DNA of 64,000 nt, taken from NCBI GenBank assembly GCA_964646605.1, contig CAZYEX010000150.1:1-64000 (forward strand), read 5' to 3'. Positions within the stretch are counted from its first letter, which is position 1. Each line of letters opens with the position of its first letter. This stretch comes from SBAX01 sp964646605 (GTDB lineage: Bacteria > Planctomycetota > Phycisphaerae > UBA1845). The notes below the pieces were generated by a model. It was not told where the DNA came from. It saw only the letters and a list, made by a program, of their open reading frames with translations, and ran no database searches. Shown in pieces: positions 41,309 to 50,190 of the stretch. Both the position numbers and the translations under genes were made by a program.

Positions 41309-42784
41309 ATGAAAAGCGCGAAACTCCGGTGTGGGCGAGGTTTCATGATGGCTGTCATGGTTCTGCTCGCGGTTGCGCTGCCGTCAGTGGTTCGCGCCGC
41401 GCCGCGTGGTGCTGATCGAGCCGTGCCTGGGACGGGCAGGAGCGGCACGGAGGCGGCGCGATTGGTCACCGGCGATCGGGCGCAGATCAACGCCGTCATC
41501 GCGGGATCACCGCCCACGGCAATCCTGGCCATCAACCCGGTGCCGGTTCCGGAAGGGGTCACGCCGCCGAATCCGTATCCACCCGGCACCACCATCGTCG
41601 GCAATGAATTGCGGGCTGAGGTCGGCGGCTTTCGGGCGTGGTTCAACTTGCAGGCATCGGACTGGGATCCCGACGGCGACGGCTCGCCGACCGTGAGAGT
41701 CTTTCAGGTCAGTTGGGCGGCATGGCCGTACTGGGACTCCGACCTGCCCGGTGACCAACCGGACCTCGCACACGCCGTGGTACCCTGCAATGGCAACATC
41801 GACTGCGTCGCAGCTTTTGGCGAGGCTTGGGCCGAGTGCGGACCGCGATCAGACGGTTTCTGTAGGAACGGGACTTGTGTCTACTTCTTCTTCTCCGGCG
41901 GGCCCTGCACTGTGGACGCGGACTGCTCGGGAAGGTTCTGCCTACCCCTGTACGCCGACGTGGCGGGTACGGGTCGTCCGGACGGCTGGTGCGCGCCCGA
42001 CGGCGGCGGCTGCAGTTTTGCCCTCGCAAGCGCCGACTTCGAGCCTGAGTTTGCCTTGGGGGCCGTCTCTGCGGCCGGTCGTCCGGATGGGGGCATCGTC
42101 TACTACGGCGGCACACTGGTGCTCGACATTCCGCCCGGTGCCAAGGGCAAGTATACGGTGCCCCTGGACACAGGCGAGACGTTCATGGACGCTCCCGGAA
42201 CTCCACCGGTCGAGATCCCGACGCTCGCGGCGACCGGGTTCGTCGTGAACATCGTTGCCGGTCGGTGCTGCTTCGGACTCCGCACGCCGGATGAGGGCTG
42301 CATCAATGGCGTGCTGCGCGGCGAATGCGGCGACGACGAGCCGGGGCCGTTCATTTTCACGCCGGAAGAACGCTGCCCGCCGCAAGGCCGCGATTGCGCC
42401 GGCGTGGGGGCCTGCTGCGACGTCCTGTCCGGGCAATGTGAGGATCAAGTTCTTGAATTCGATTGTCAGGGGACTCACCGGACATGGTCGCGAAATAGTC
42501 CTTGCAATGACGTCGAATGCACGACCCAAACGGGTGCTTGCTGCCGCGGCGATCCGTTCGGGCCCTGCGCCGACGACACCGTGTTGTCCGATTGTCGGTG
42601 CTCGACATGCACCTGGCATAAGCTCCAGGCGTGCGACGAGATCGATTGCGCGCCAACCCCGATCCCGACGGTCTCCGAGTGGGGTCTGGCGGCGCTGACC
42701 CTTCTTCTGATGATCGGAGCGAAAATCGTCTTCGGCGGGCGCGTGGAAGCGTCCTCGTCACCCACGAGGGGTGACGCTACATGA
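41309..42784 (+). CDS. Exported Cys-rich protein with an IPTL-CTERM sorting signal
   Basis: 491 residues. A signal peptide (MVLLAVALPSVVRA|AP) precedes a beta-rich region and Cys-rich repeats (CNGNIDC, CRNGTCVYFF, CTVDADCSGRFC, then CCFGLRTPDEGC, GACCDVLSGQCED and GACCRGDPFGPC). The C-terminus PTPIPTVSEWGLAALTLLLM followed by a basic residue cluster is the IPTL-CTERM pattern, presumed to be cut and anchored by an exosortase-like system. The final residues SSSPTRGDAT are encoded by palindrome copy 4, which appears to have extended the gene. Confidence 0.75.
   Translation: MKSAKLRCGRGFMMAVMVLLAVALPSVVRAAPRGADRAVPGTGRSGTEAARLVTGDRAQINAVIAGSPPTAILAINPVPVPEGVTPPNPYPPGTTIVGNELRAEVGGFRAWFNLQASDWDPDGDGSPTVRVFQVSWAAWPYWDSDLPGDQPDLAHAVVPCNGNIDCVAAFGEAWAECGPRSDGFCRNGTCVYFFFSGGPCTVDADCSGRFCLPLYADVAGTGRPDGWCAPDGGGCSFALASADFEPEFALGAVSAAGRPDGGIVYYGGTLVLDIPPGAKGKYTVPLDTGETFMDAPGTPPVEIPTLAATGFVVNIVAGRCCFGLRTPDEGCINGVLRGECGDDEPGPFIFTPEERCPPQGRDCAGVGACCDVLSGQCEDQVLEFDCQGTHRTWSRNSPCNDVECTTQTGACCRGDPFGPCADDTVLSDCRCSTCTWHKLQACDEIDCAPTPIPTVSEWGLAALTLLLMIGAKIVFGGRVEASSSPTRGDAT
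42756..42776. repeat. GC-rich palindrome, copy 4, inside the 3' end of a coding sequence
   Basis: CGTCACCC (42756-42763) pairs with GGGTGACG (42769-42776) around ACGAG, followed by CTACATGA. It is the inverse orientation of copies 3 and 5, and its bases form the last codons of the IPTL-CTERM gene. Confidence 0.65.
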
Positions 42785-42887
42785 TCGAAAATCGCCTCGG
42801 ACGGCGCGGGCGAGGCGAGGTTCGCAACACCGCACCGCGATCACTTGCAGCCCGTTGAACAACCCGGCGAGTACTTGGCTTGATGTA

Positions 42888-42910
42888 GCGCCACCCCTCG
42901 TGGGTGGCGC
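42888..42910. repeat. GC-rich palindrome, copy 5
   Basis: GCGCCACCC (42888-42896) pairs perfectly with GGGTGGCGC (42902-42910) around CTCGT, preceded by TGTA. It is near-identical to copy 3, lies in the 211-base gap before fbp, and is in inverted orientation to copy 4 only 110 bases away. Confidence 0.7.
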
Positions 42911-42995
42911 GGAATGCCGGTTGCATTCTTGTCGTCCTTTGCTACCGTTGCACGCGGGCCGGCGGAGGGAGGGTCTTGAGAAGGACGCGCACACG

Positions 42996-43988
42996 ATGAA
43001 ACCGACCATTCAGACTCTCGAACAACACATCCTCGAACAGCAGCGCGCCCATCCCACGGCCAGCGGGGAGTTCAGTTGGCTGCTTTCCGCGATTACCCTG
43101 GCCACGCGGATCATTTCCGCTCATGTCCGCCGCGCCGGACTGGTGGACATCCTCGGCGAAACGGGTGCGACCAACGTCCACGGCGACGTGGTGCAGAAGC
43201 TGGATGTCATCGCCAACGAAACCATCGCCACCTGTCTGGGTTATCGCGACAACGTGGGCATCATGGTTTCCGAAGAGGATGACGAACCGCGAATCCTCAA
43301 GGAACCGGACGAACGTGCGAAGTACATCGTACTTTTCGATCCGCTCGACGGGTCCAGCAACATTGACGTGAACGTTTCCATCGGAACGATCTTCTCGATT
43401 CTTCATCGGCGCGACGGCGTGGCCCCCGACCGCGTGCTCGACCATATTCTCCAGCCCGGAAGCTGCCAGATCGCCGCCGGGTACGTGATCTACAGCAGCA
43501 GCACGGTCATGGCCTACACTACCGGCAACGGGGTTCACATGTTCACGTTGGACCCCTCGATCGGCGCTTTTCGACTGACTCGCGAGAACATCAGGATGCC
43601 CGCGCAGGGGAAGGTCTACAGCGTCAACGAAGCGTACAGCGCGCAGTTCCCGCAGGGGGTTCGAGATTATCTCGATTGGGTCAAGACCGACCAGGCCGGC
43701 GGTTACACACTGCGCTACATCGGGTCGCTGGTCGCCGACTTCCATCGAACGCTGCTCCGGGGCGGCGTGTTCATCTATCCTCCGACGACCAAATCCCCCA
43801 AGGGGAAACTGCGGCTCCTCTACGAGGCCAACCCCCTCGCCCTGCTCGCCGAGCAGGCAGGCGGAGTCGCGACCGACGGCAAGCAGCGCATCCTCGACAA
43901 AGTGCCGACGGCGTTGCACGAACGGACGGCGCTGCTCATCGGAAGCAAATCCGAAGTCGATCGCGTGCGTTCTTTCTGGAATCCTTAG
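42996..43988 (+). CDS. fbp: Fructose-1,6-bisphosphatase, class I
   Basis: 330 residues, the usual class I length. Metal-site residues appear in VSEEDDEP and LFDPLDGSSNIDVNVSIG, the class signature. Later blocks are VFIYPPTTKSPKGKLRLLYE and NPLALLAEQAGGVATDG. It removes the 1-phosphate of fructose-1,6-bisphosphate in gluconeogenesis and the Calvin cycle, complementing gap, pgk and rpe elsewhere in the window. The ATG is chosen by alignment to the start TLEQHILEQ; the ribosome binding site is weak. Confidence 0.95.
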   Translation: MKPTIQTLEQHILEQQRAHPTASGEFSWLLSAITLATRIISAHVRRAGLVDILGETGATNVHGDVVQKLDVIANETIATCLGYRDNVGIMVSEEDDEPRILKEPDERAKYIVLFDPLDGSSNIDVNVSIGTIFSILHRRDGVAPDRVLDHILQPGSCQIAAGYVIYSSSTVMAYTTGNGVHMFTLDPSIGAFRLTRENIRMPAQGKVYSVNEAYSAQFPQGVRDYLDWVKTDQAGGYTLRYIGSLVADFHRTLLRGGVFIYPPTTKSPKGKLRLLYEANPLALLAEQAGGVATDGKQRILDKVPTALHERTALLIGSKSEVDRVRSFWNP

Positions 43989-43998
43989 TCGTACTACG

Positions 43999-44493
43999 AT
44001 GCGTCGTCGCCCCATTGTGCGCCTTGGTCGATCGGGCTCCCCACCGACAAGTGCCCATGACCTCGATGCCCGAGGGACTTCCGACTCACCTTCGCAGTGG
44101 GGGCTCCCCGACGGGGCTCGAGTTTGGATGGGCGGGAAGAACGTCGAAGCCCGGTACAAGTTGGGGCGGATTCTGAGCGCAACCGTTCGCCCGGCTCGCG
44201 GCCCGCTCGATGCACTGGTTCTCACTCCCTTGACCCCCGACGAGGCCCATTACTTCGCGGAGAAACATCTCCCTCGATTGGTGGAGGGCGGCCTGATCTG
44301 TATTGCCTACCCAACGGACGCCGTAGCGTCGCCCCTGGCCTCCGACGACGGCAGGACGGCAGTGGCGGAGGGATTGAACCGCCTTGGCTTTGTGCCATCG
44401 GGCTCGTTCGTCCTTGCCGAAGCGCTTGTTATTGCGCAATTCCGCGCAGTCTCCCGCTCGCACAAACAATCCCGGCCCGGGCTGCGGACGTAG
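43999..44493 (+). CDS. Hypothetical protein, DUF3052-like in outline
   Basis: 164 residues; an ATG at 44128 (MGGKNVEARY) is an alternative start. The section DALVLTPLTPDEAHYFAEKH followed by LPRLVEGGLICIAYPTD recalls small single-domain proteins of the DUF3052 type, in which a strand-helix-strand unit discusses feasibility of an LxxGGxxWxxxP pattern, but the similarity is partial. The N-terminal 45 residues are Arg/Ser/Pro-rich. It starts 10 bases after fbp and may be co-transcribed. Confidence 0.45.
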   Translation: MRRRPIVRLGRSGSPPTSAHDLDARGTSDSPSQWGLPDGARVWMGGKNVEARYKLGRILSATVRPARGPLDALVLTPLTPDEAHYFAEKHLPRLVEGGLICIAYPTDAVASPLASDDGRTAVAEGLNRLGFVPSGSFVLAEALVIAQFRAVSRSHKQSRPGLRT

Positions 44494-44659
44494 GGCCCGT
44501 TCTCCGCCCCGCCGTGGTGGGTGCATCCTACAGCGTAGCGCCTACCTGCAGTGGCACTCCAAAACCCGTTGCGAGGACGGAATCACTCCCGCCGCATCGC
44601 TTTGGACATCGGCTGGCACGCCATTTGCGGAATGAGTCCAGCGATGGGGGTGAGCGGTC

Positions 44660-45631
44660 ATGAGGATGGATCGACGCGGCTTTATCAAGGCGCTGGGGCT
44701 GGCGGGGCTTGGCGGGCCTCTCACGAATGGGAAACGGACCCTGGTCGGCGCCGCGGAGGAGGGCGCCGCGGACCGGCGCATGGGGGTGCTGGTGGACATC
44801 CCCAACTGCATCGGCTGCCGAAAGTGCGAGTTCGCCTGCGGGGAGGCGGCCGGATTCGACGTGCCATCGATTGACACTTTCGACGACAAGTCCGTGTTCA
44901 GCCGCCTTCGCCGGCCCGATCCCAGGAGCCTCACCGTCCTGAACCAGTTTCCCAACTCCGGCGACGCCGCCAAGCCGCTTTTTGTCAAGGCAAACTGTCT
45001 GCACTGCAACGAACCCGCGTGCGCGTCGGCCTGTCTGGTCGGGGCGCTGCGCAAGGAGGACAACGGGGCCGTGGTCTACGACGCCTGGAAGTGCATGGGC
45101 TGTCGCTACTGCATGATCGCTTGCCCCTTCCAGATTCCGGCGTATGAGTACGACAACGCCTTCACCCCGCAGGTCCGCAAGTGCAACTTCTGCTTCGATC
45201 GCATCTCGCAAGAAGGCAGCGTGCCCGCGTGCGTGAAAATCTGTCCGCGGGAGTGTCTGACTTTCGGGCCGCGCGAGCGATTGCTCGAACACGCCCGGCA
45301 GAAGATCGCCGACCACCCCGACCTCTACGTGAACCACGTGTACGGCGAGCACGAGGCCGGGGGAACGTCGTGGCTGTATCTGTCCAGCGTACCGTTCGAG
45401 CCATTGGGATTCGTGACTTTGCCCGATACGGTCCCGGAGCGCCTGACCGAAACGATCCAGCACGCGATTTTCAAAGGCTGGGTCCCGCCCATCGCCTTTT
45501 ACGTGCTGCTCGGGCTGGCCATGTGGATGAGTCGCGAATCGCAAGATGCGGAGCAAGTTGCCGAGGCGGGCGGCGCGGCATTCGGTCTACCTGCATCTCC
45601 GTCGACGGCAGGGGGAGGGGGCCATGGTTGA
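44660..45631 (+). CDS. Tat-exported four-cluster ferredoxin with a C-terminal membrane helix (HybA/HmcB-like)
   Basis: 323 residues. A twin-arginine signal DRRGFIKALGLAG is at the N-terminus. Cys motifs for four [4Fe-4S] clusters can be read: CIGCRKCEFAC, CLHCNEPACASAC, CMGCRYCMIAC and CNFC with ACVKIC. A transmembrane helix (IAFYVLLGLAMWM, about 281-296) anchors the C-terminus. Such subunits relay electrons between an NrfD-like quinone-binding subunit and cytochromes or a catalytic subunit. It is the first gene of a four-gene overlapping operon; the stop overlaps the next ATG by 8 bases. Confidence 0.9.
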   Translation: MRMDRRGFIKALGLAGLGGPLTNGKRTLVGAAEEGAADRRMGVLVDIPNCIGCRKCEFACGEAAGFDVPSIDTFDDKSVFSRLRRPDPRSLTVLNQFPNSGDAAKPLFVKANCLHCNEPACASACLVGALRKEDNGAVVYDAWKCMGCRYCMIACPFQIPAYEYDNAFTPQVRKCNFCFDRISQEGSVPACVKICPRECLTFGPRERLLEHARQKIADHPDLYVNHVYGEHEAGGTSWLYLSSVPFEPLGFVTLPDTVPERLTETIQHAIFKGWVPPIAFYVLLGLAMWMSRESQDAEQVAEAGGAAFGLPASPSTAGGGGHG

Positions 45632-46817
45632 AGCCCTTTTACCCGCCCCGGTTCGACGAACCCTGCGAACGCCTGGCGTAGCCGTGCTCGTGGCCTTGAT
45701 GCTGCCGGGGCTCGTTGTGGCGGGATACCGCTTCCTGTTCGGGCTCTCGACCGTGACCCATCTCGACCAGGAGCATCCGTGGGGTTTGTGGATCGCGGTG
45801 GACGTCGCCACCGGCGTCGCCTTGGCGGCCGGAGGATTCACGACCGCAGCTCTTGCCCACATTTTCCATCGGAGCAGGTACGAGGTCATCACCCGCCCCG
45901 CCTTGTTGACGGCTCTGCTGGGCTACACGTTCGTAGCCCTGGGACTGATGGTCGATCTGGGGCGCTATTACAACATCTGGCACCCCATGCTTCCCTCCAT
46001 GTGGCAGGGCGACTCCGCGCTCTTCGAGGTGGGCATGTGCGTGATGTGCTATTTGACCGTGCTGTACATCGAGTTCGCCCCGGCGATTTGCGAACGGTTC
46101 GCCGATGCGTCGCAGTTTCCCCGCCTGTCGCACGTTTGCCATGTCGTGCTTCGCGGGCTGCAGCCGGTGATGTTTCTTTTCATTCTGGCGGGCGTCGTCC
46201 TCTCCTGCCTGCACCAGTCCTCGTTGGGCACGTTGATGGTCATTGCCCCGTCGAAGATGCATCCCTTGTGGTACACGCCGCTGTTGCCGGCGCTCTTTCT
46301 GCTTTCCGCGATTGCGGTTGGTTTTCCGATGGTGATCGTGGAGTCGCTGTTCGCTTCGTGGGCCTGTCGCTTGGAGCCTGAAGTCCGCGTTCTCAGCGGG
46401 CTGGCCCGAATCACCCCGATCCTGCTCGGTGTGTACTTGGCGGTGAAGCTCGGCGACCTCGTCATCCGGGAAAGCTACATACACCTTGCCGAGGCGACAA
46501 CCACCACGTTCATGTTCGGAATCGAGATGCTGTTCGGCGTTGTTCTTCCCATGATGTTGTTTCTGTCGCGGCGCGTGCGAAGATCGAAAACGGGGTTGTT
46601 GGTCGCGGCTCTACTGGTCGTCCTTGGCGTGGCCCTGAATCGGGTGAACGTCTTCCTCGTGGCCTATCAACCGCCCTACTCGACGCGCGCCTACTTTCCG
46701 TCTTTGGGCGAATTCGCCGTGACGCTGGGTCTGATCGCCTTGCTGATCCTCGTGTATCGCGTGCTGGTGACGGTGTTGCCGGTGATCAGGCAGCCCCGCG
46801 GGGTGACCTTCCCATGA
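45624..46817 (+). CDS. NrfD/HybB-like membrane subunit (quinone-interacting)
   Basis: 397 residues with about ten transmembrane helices. The segment LDQEHPWGLWIAVDVATGVA and the following GGFTTAALAHIFH match the NrfD/PsrC/HybB family start, with conserved DLGRYYNIWHP and the later FPMVIVESLFAS. Members exchange electrons and protons with the quinone pool without haem of their own. It overlaps the ferredoxin gene upstream and the 13-heme cytochrome gene downstream (ATGA), as in hmc and qrc operons. Confidence 0.9.
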   Translation: MVEALLPAPVRRTLRTPGVAVLVALMLPGLVVAGYRFLFGLSTVTHLDQEHPWGLWIAVDVATGVALAAGGFTTAALAHIFHRSRYEVITRPALLTALLGYTFVALGLMVDLGRYYNIWHPMLPSMWQGDSALFEVGMCVMCYLTVLYIEFAPAICERFADASQFPRLSHVCHVVLRGLQPVMFLFILAGVVLSCLHQSSLGTLMVIAPSKMHPLWYTPLLPALFLLSAIAVGFPMVIVESLFASWACRLEPEVRVLSGLARITPILLGVYLAVKLGDLVIRESYIHLAEATTTTFMFGIEMLFGVVLPMMLFLSRRVRRSKTGLLVAALLVVLGVALNRVNVFLVAYQPPYSTRAYFPSLGEFAVTLGLIALLILVYRVLVTVLPVIRQPRGVTFP

Positions 46818-48028
46818 CACCTACACACCCATTTCGGGTTTCGAGTGCGTGGGGGAGGATCGGGCTCGCTGTCGCTTCTCTTTCCGGCATTTTTTCCGGT
46901 GTCTTGGGGCAACCTCCGTCCCCGGTGGACGTACGTCCAACGGCCGCGTCCAACTCTGATTGTGCAAAGTGCCACTCGTGCGACCAACCCACTACGACCG
47001 ATGCATGTTTGCGATCATGCACCCGCGCCCGGGCGGCGGCACAAAAGCCCAAGGGCCTCAAACCGGACCTCGTGCTTCTGGATCAACTCGAGGACCGATA
47101 CCTGCCCGTTCCTTTCGACCACGAGGGGCACGCGGAAATGGCGGAGATGACCCGCGGATGCGCGACGTGCCACCATTACACACCGGAAGGAACGGAGCAT
47201 CCCGCGTGCAAGACGTGTCACGAAGTGGCATCCGCGCGAGTGGACATCCGCAAGCCGGGCCTCAAGGGCGCCTACCACCGCCAATGCCTGAACTGTCACC
47301 GAGAATGGAGTGACGACGACAAGTGCGACGTCTGCCATCGTCCCAAAACCGGGACCGCCCGCGGCAGCGCGGCCGGCCCCGGGCCCACACCCGACGACAT
47401 CGTCGGACGCATGCACCCCCCCATCCCCGAGCCCGACACCGATGTTTTCCATCCCCGCGGGGGAACCCAGGCGGGGACGAAAGTCGTTTTCTATCACAAA
47501 GAGCACATTCACCGCTTCGGTCTGGCCTGCGTCGAGTGCCATCACGAAGACAACTGCTCGCGGTGCCACAACGCTTCGGCCGCAACCGCGCCGCGAACGC
47601 CCGGCCTTGCCGGGCACCATCAGCCTTGCATGAAATGCCACGATACGAGCACGCCCCAAGGCTGCGTCAAGTGCCATTGGGAGGAAGGAAAGCCGCCTCC
47701 GCCCCGCTTCGACCATGCCTCCACGGGCTTTCCGCTCAGCCGATATCACAATCAGAAAAGCTGTCGCGCCTGCCACGCGGCCGTTCCTTTCGCGAAGCTC
47801 AGTACCCAATGCACCGCCTGCCACGCAGACTGGACCACCGCCGACTTTGACCATGCCGTGACCGGGCAGCGGCTGAGCGACACGCACGCCCGTCTGGACT
47901 GCGAAGGCTGTCACCTGGAGCGGGCGTTCGAGCGCTCGCCGACCTGCGGCGAGTGTCATGAGCCGGAGGAGGGGATCACCTTCCCCGCTCGTCGTCCGGG
48001 AGAACGGACCTCCGGGGGAGGACCGTGA
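46814..48028 (+). CDS. Periplasmic 13-heme cytochrome c
   Basis: 404 residues with 13 CxxCH heme-binding motifs (CAKCH, CATCH, CKTCH, CLNCH, CDVCH, CVECH, CSRCH, CMKCH, CVKCH, CRACH, CTACH, CEGCH, CGECH) and an N-terminal signal segment (RIGLAVASLSGIFSGVLG). FDHEGH and FYHKEH supply distal His ligands, as in class III cytochromes. Unlike HmcA, which has 16 hemes, the number is 13. It probably accepts electrons from the ferredoxin and NrfD-like subunits. The start overlaps the previous stop, and the stop overlaps the next start by one base. Confidence 0.9.
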   Translation: MTPTHPFRVSSAWGRIGLAVASLSGIFSGVLGQPPSPVDVRPTAASNSDCAKCHSCDQPTTTDACLRSCTRARAAAQKPKGLKPDLVLLDQLEDRYLPVPFDHEGHAEMAEMTRGCATCHHYTPEGTEHPACKTCHEVASARVDIRKPGLKGAYHRQCLNCHREWSDDDKCDVCHRPKTGTARGSAAGPGPTPDDIVGRMHPPIPEPDTDVFHPRGGTQAGTKVVFYHKEHIHRFGLACVECHHEDNCSRCHNASAATAPRTPGLAGHHQPCMKCHDTSTPQGCVKCHWEEGKPPPPRFDHASTGFPLSRYHNQKSCRACHAAVPFAKLSTQCTACHADWTTADFDHAVTGQRLSDTHARLDCEGCHLERAFERSPTCGECHEPEEGITFPARRPGERTSGGGP

Positions 48029-50190
48029 TGGAGGCGAGCGGTCGGTCGAATGACTACGCACCACTCCGCATCTCGGCGCGGCCGAGGGCTGTGATCGGGT
48101 TTCGGTCGATGGATCGGATTGTGGGACCGATTTCGATGGTCTTGCTCGCCTTCATCGGCCAGGTCCGCGGACAAGAAGCCGCTCAGCGCACGTGCCAGGA
48201 GTGCCACGCCACGGCATCCGCGCCCGGGGCTCGCTCGATACCGACAAGCCTGGAAGGGTCGGTCCATTCGCGGCTGGACTGCACGGATTGTCATGCCGGG
48301 ATGAGCGTCGAGAGCGTGGACCCCGGCGCCGCGAAGCCGCATGGGAAAAAGGTGACGCCGGTCAACTGCGGCGAATGCCACGCGGACGAAGCCGAAGTCT
48401 ATCGCACCCACGGCCGGTTGGCGGTGGGGAGCGATCCCGACATCCCGCAGTGCTGGAGCTGTCACGGCACGCACGATATTCTGATCTCGTCGGATCGCCG
48501 CTCCCGCGTCCACCCGGTGAACCTCCCCGGCACCTGCGAATCCTGCCACACCAACGTGGACCTGATCAAGAACCACGACATTCTCAAGGAGGAGCCCATC
48601 AAGCTCTACGCGGGGAGCGTACACGGGAAAGCCAGCCGGCGCGGGCTGCACATGGCCGCCACGTGCAGCGACTGCCACTCCGCCAGCGACCCCAAAGGAA
48701 ACCGAACGGCGCATCGCATCCTCAGCGCCGCCGATACCCAATCCACCATCTACCACTTCAGCATCCCCGACACCTGCGGCAAGTGCCATCGGGGGATCGC
48801 CGAGGATTACTGGGAAGGCATCCACGGGCAACTGGTGAAGCGCGGCGAGGTGGACGCCCCGGTATGCACGCGCTGCCACGGCGAACACGGCATACTCCCG
48901 GCCTCGGACCTTCGATCCCCGGTCAGCGCCGCCCGCCTGGCGGAAGCGACTTGCGCCCCGTGCCATGAATCGGCACTGCTCAACGAACGCTACGGGATCC
49001 CCGCGGGCCGCCTGAAATCCTACGTGGATTCATACCACGGCCTGAAGCGAAAGGCGGGCAACGTCCACGTCGCCAACTGCGCCTCGTGCCACGGAGAGCA
49101 CCGCATCCTCCCCCACACCGACCCTCGTTCCTCGATCCATCCCGACAACCTGCCGCAGACCTGCGGCGACTGTCACCCGGGCATTTCCGTGGTGATGGCC
49201 ACGGCGCCGATTCACGAAACGGCCACGGGCATCAAGACCGGCTGGCCTCACTTTTTCGCCGTCTTCTACCTGTGGCTCATCGGCATCACCATCGGACTGA
49301 TGATGCTGCACAACATCGGCCACTGGTGGTCGCGCGTCCGCCCCTTGGGCAAAGCCGCCTACGTCATTCGCCTCACCGCGGGCGAGACGGCACAACATTG
49401 GGTGCTGATGATCTCGTTCATCGTGCTGGTGATTTCCGGCTTTTCGTTGAGGTTTTCCGACGCCTGGTGGGTCGAGCTTCTGTTCGGCTGGGGCGGCGGG
49501 GAGGGTTTCGTGATTCGCGGCTCGATCCACCGCGCCGCCGCCGTCGTCTTCATCCTCTGGGCCGCGTGGCACTTTTTCTACCTGACCACACCGAGAGGTC
49601 GACGATGGATGGGCGATATGATCGCCACCAAAAAGGACCTGCAACACATCAAAGAGAACGCCCTGCTCTTCCTGGGTCGCCGCAGCGAGGAGCCGCGTTT
49701 CGGGCGCTTCAGTTACATGGAGAAATGCGAGTACTGGGCGATGTTGTGGGGCGCGGCGATCATGACCGCAACCGGCGTGTTCCTCTGGTTCGACAATTAC
49801 TTCGTTCAGCGATGGCACCTACCCAAGGGCGTCCTCGATGTCGTCCTGGTCATCCATTACTACGAGGCGTGGCTCGCGTTTCTAGCGATCCTGGTCTGGC
49901 ACATGTACGGAACGGTCCTCAACCCCGCGGTGTACCCCATGAACCCGGCCTGGTGGTCGGGACGGATGCCCCAGACGCTCTATGCGCACGAACACCCCGA
50001 GGGGCCCAAGCTCGTCGTTCGAACGCCCGTCCATGAACCGGCGGAAACATGCGGCGTGGCGGACTCGTCCGCACCGTCGCCCGTGCAGGTCGTTACCGAA
50101 GATTCGCCGCCAGCGCTCTCAACGTCGCCCCGATCGACTGACGCAACACCAGGTCAGCATCCTCGTCCAGCGGCGTCGGGTCCCGATTGA
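48028..50190 (+). CDS. 11-heme cytochrome c fused to a cytochrome b-type membrane domain
   Basis: 720 residues. After a signal segment (about 33-48) the N-terminal half holds 11 CxxCH motifs (CQECH, CTDCH, CGECH, CWSCH, CESCH, CSDCH, CGKCH, CTRCH, CAPCH, CASCH, CGDCH). From about residue 410 a membrane domain has five or so helices with His residues placed for b-haem ligation (MMLHNIGHWW, AQHWVLMISF, SIHRAAAVVFILWAAWHFFY, VIHYYEAWLA, LVWHMYG). Cytochrome b/multiheme fusions are known in respiratory complexes, but this exact form is uncommon. The C-terminal 60 residues are Pro/Ser-rich and overlap the convergent sirtuin gene by 98 bases. Confidence 0.88.
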   Translation: MEASGRSNDYAPLRISARPRAVIGFRSMDRIVGPISMVLLAFIGQVRGQEAAQRTCQECHATASAPGARSIPTSLEGSVHSRLDCTDCHAGMSVESVDPGAAKPHGKKVTPVNCGECHADEAEVYRTHGRLAVGSDPDIPQCWSCHGTHDILISSDRRSRVHPVNLPGTCESCHTNVDLIKNHDILKEEPIKLYAGSVHGKASRRGLHMAATCSDCHSASDPKGNRTAHRILSAADTQSTIYHFSIPDTCGKCHRGIAEDYWEGIHGQLVKRGEVDAPVCTRCHGEHGILPASDLRSPVSAARLAEATCAPCHESALLNERYGIPAGRLKSYVDSYHGLKRKAGNVHVANCASCHGEHRILPHTDPRSSIHPDNLPQTCGDCHPGISVVMATAPIHETATGIKTGWPHFFAVFYLWLIGITIGLMMLHNIGHWWSRVRPLGKAAYVIRLTAGETAQHWVLMISFIVLVISGFSLRFSDAWWVELLFGWGGGEGFVIRGSIHRAAAVVFILWAAWHFFYLTTPRGRRWMGDMIATKKDLQHIKENALLFLGRRSEEPRFGRFSYMEKCEYWAMLWGAAIMTATGVFLWFDNYFVQRWHLPKGVLDVVLVIHYYEAWLAFLAILVWHMYGTVLNPAVYPMNPAWWSGRMPQTLYAHEHPEGPKLVVRTPVHEPAETCGVADSSAPSPVQVVTEDSPPALSTSPRSTDATPGQHPRPAASGPD

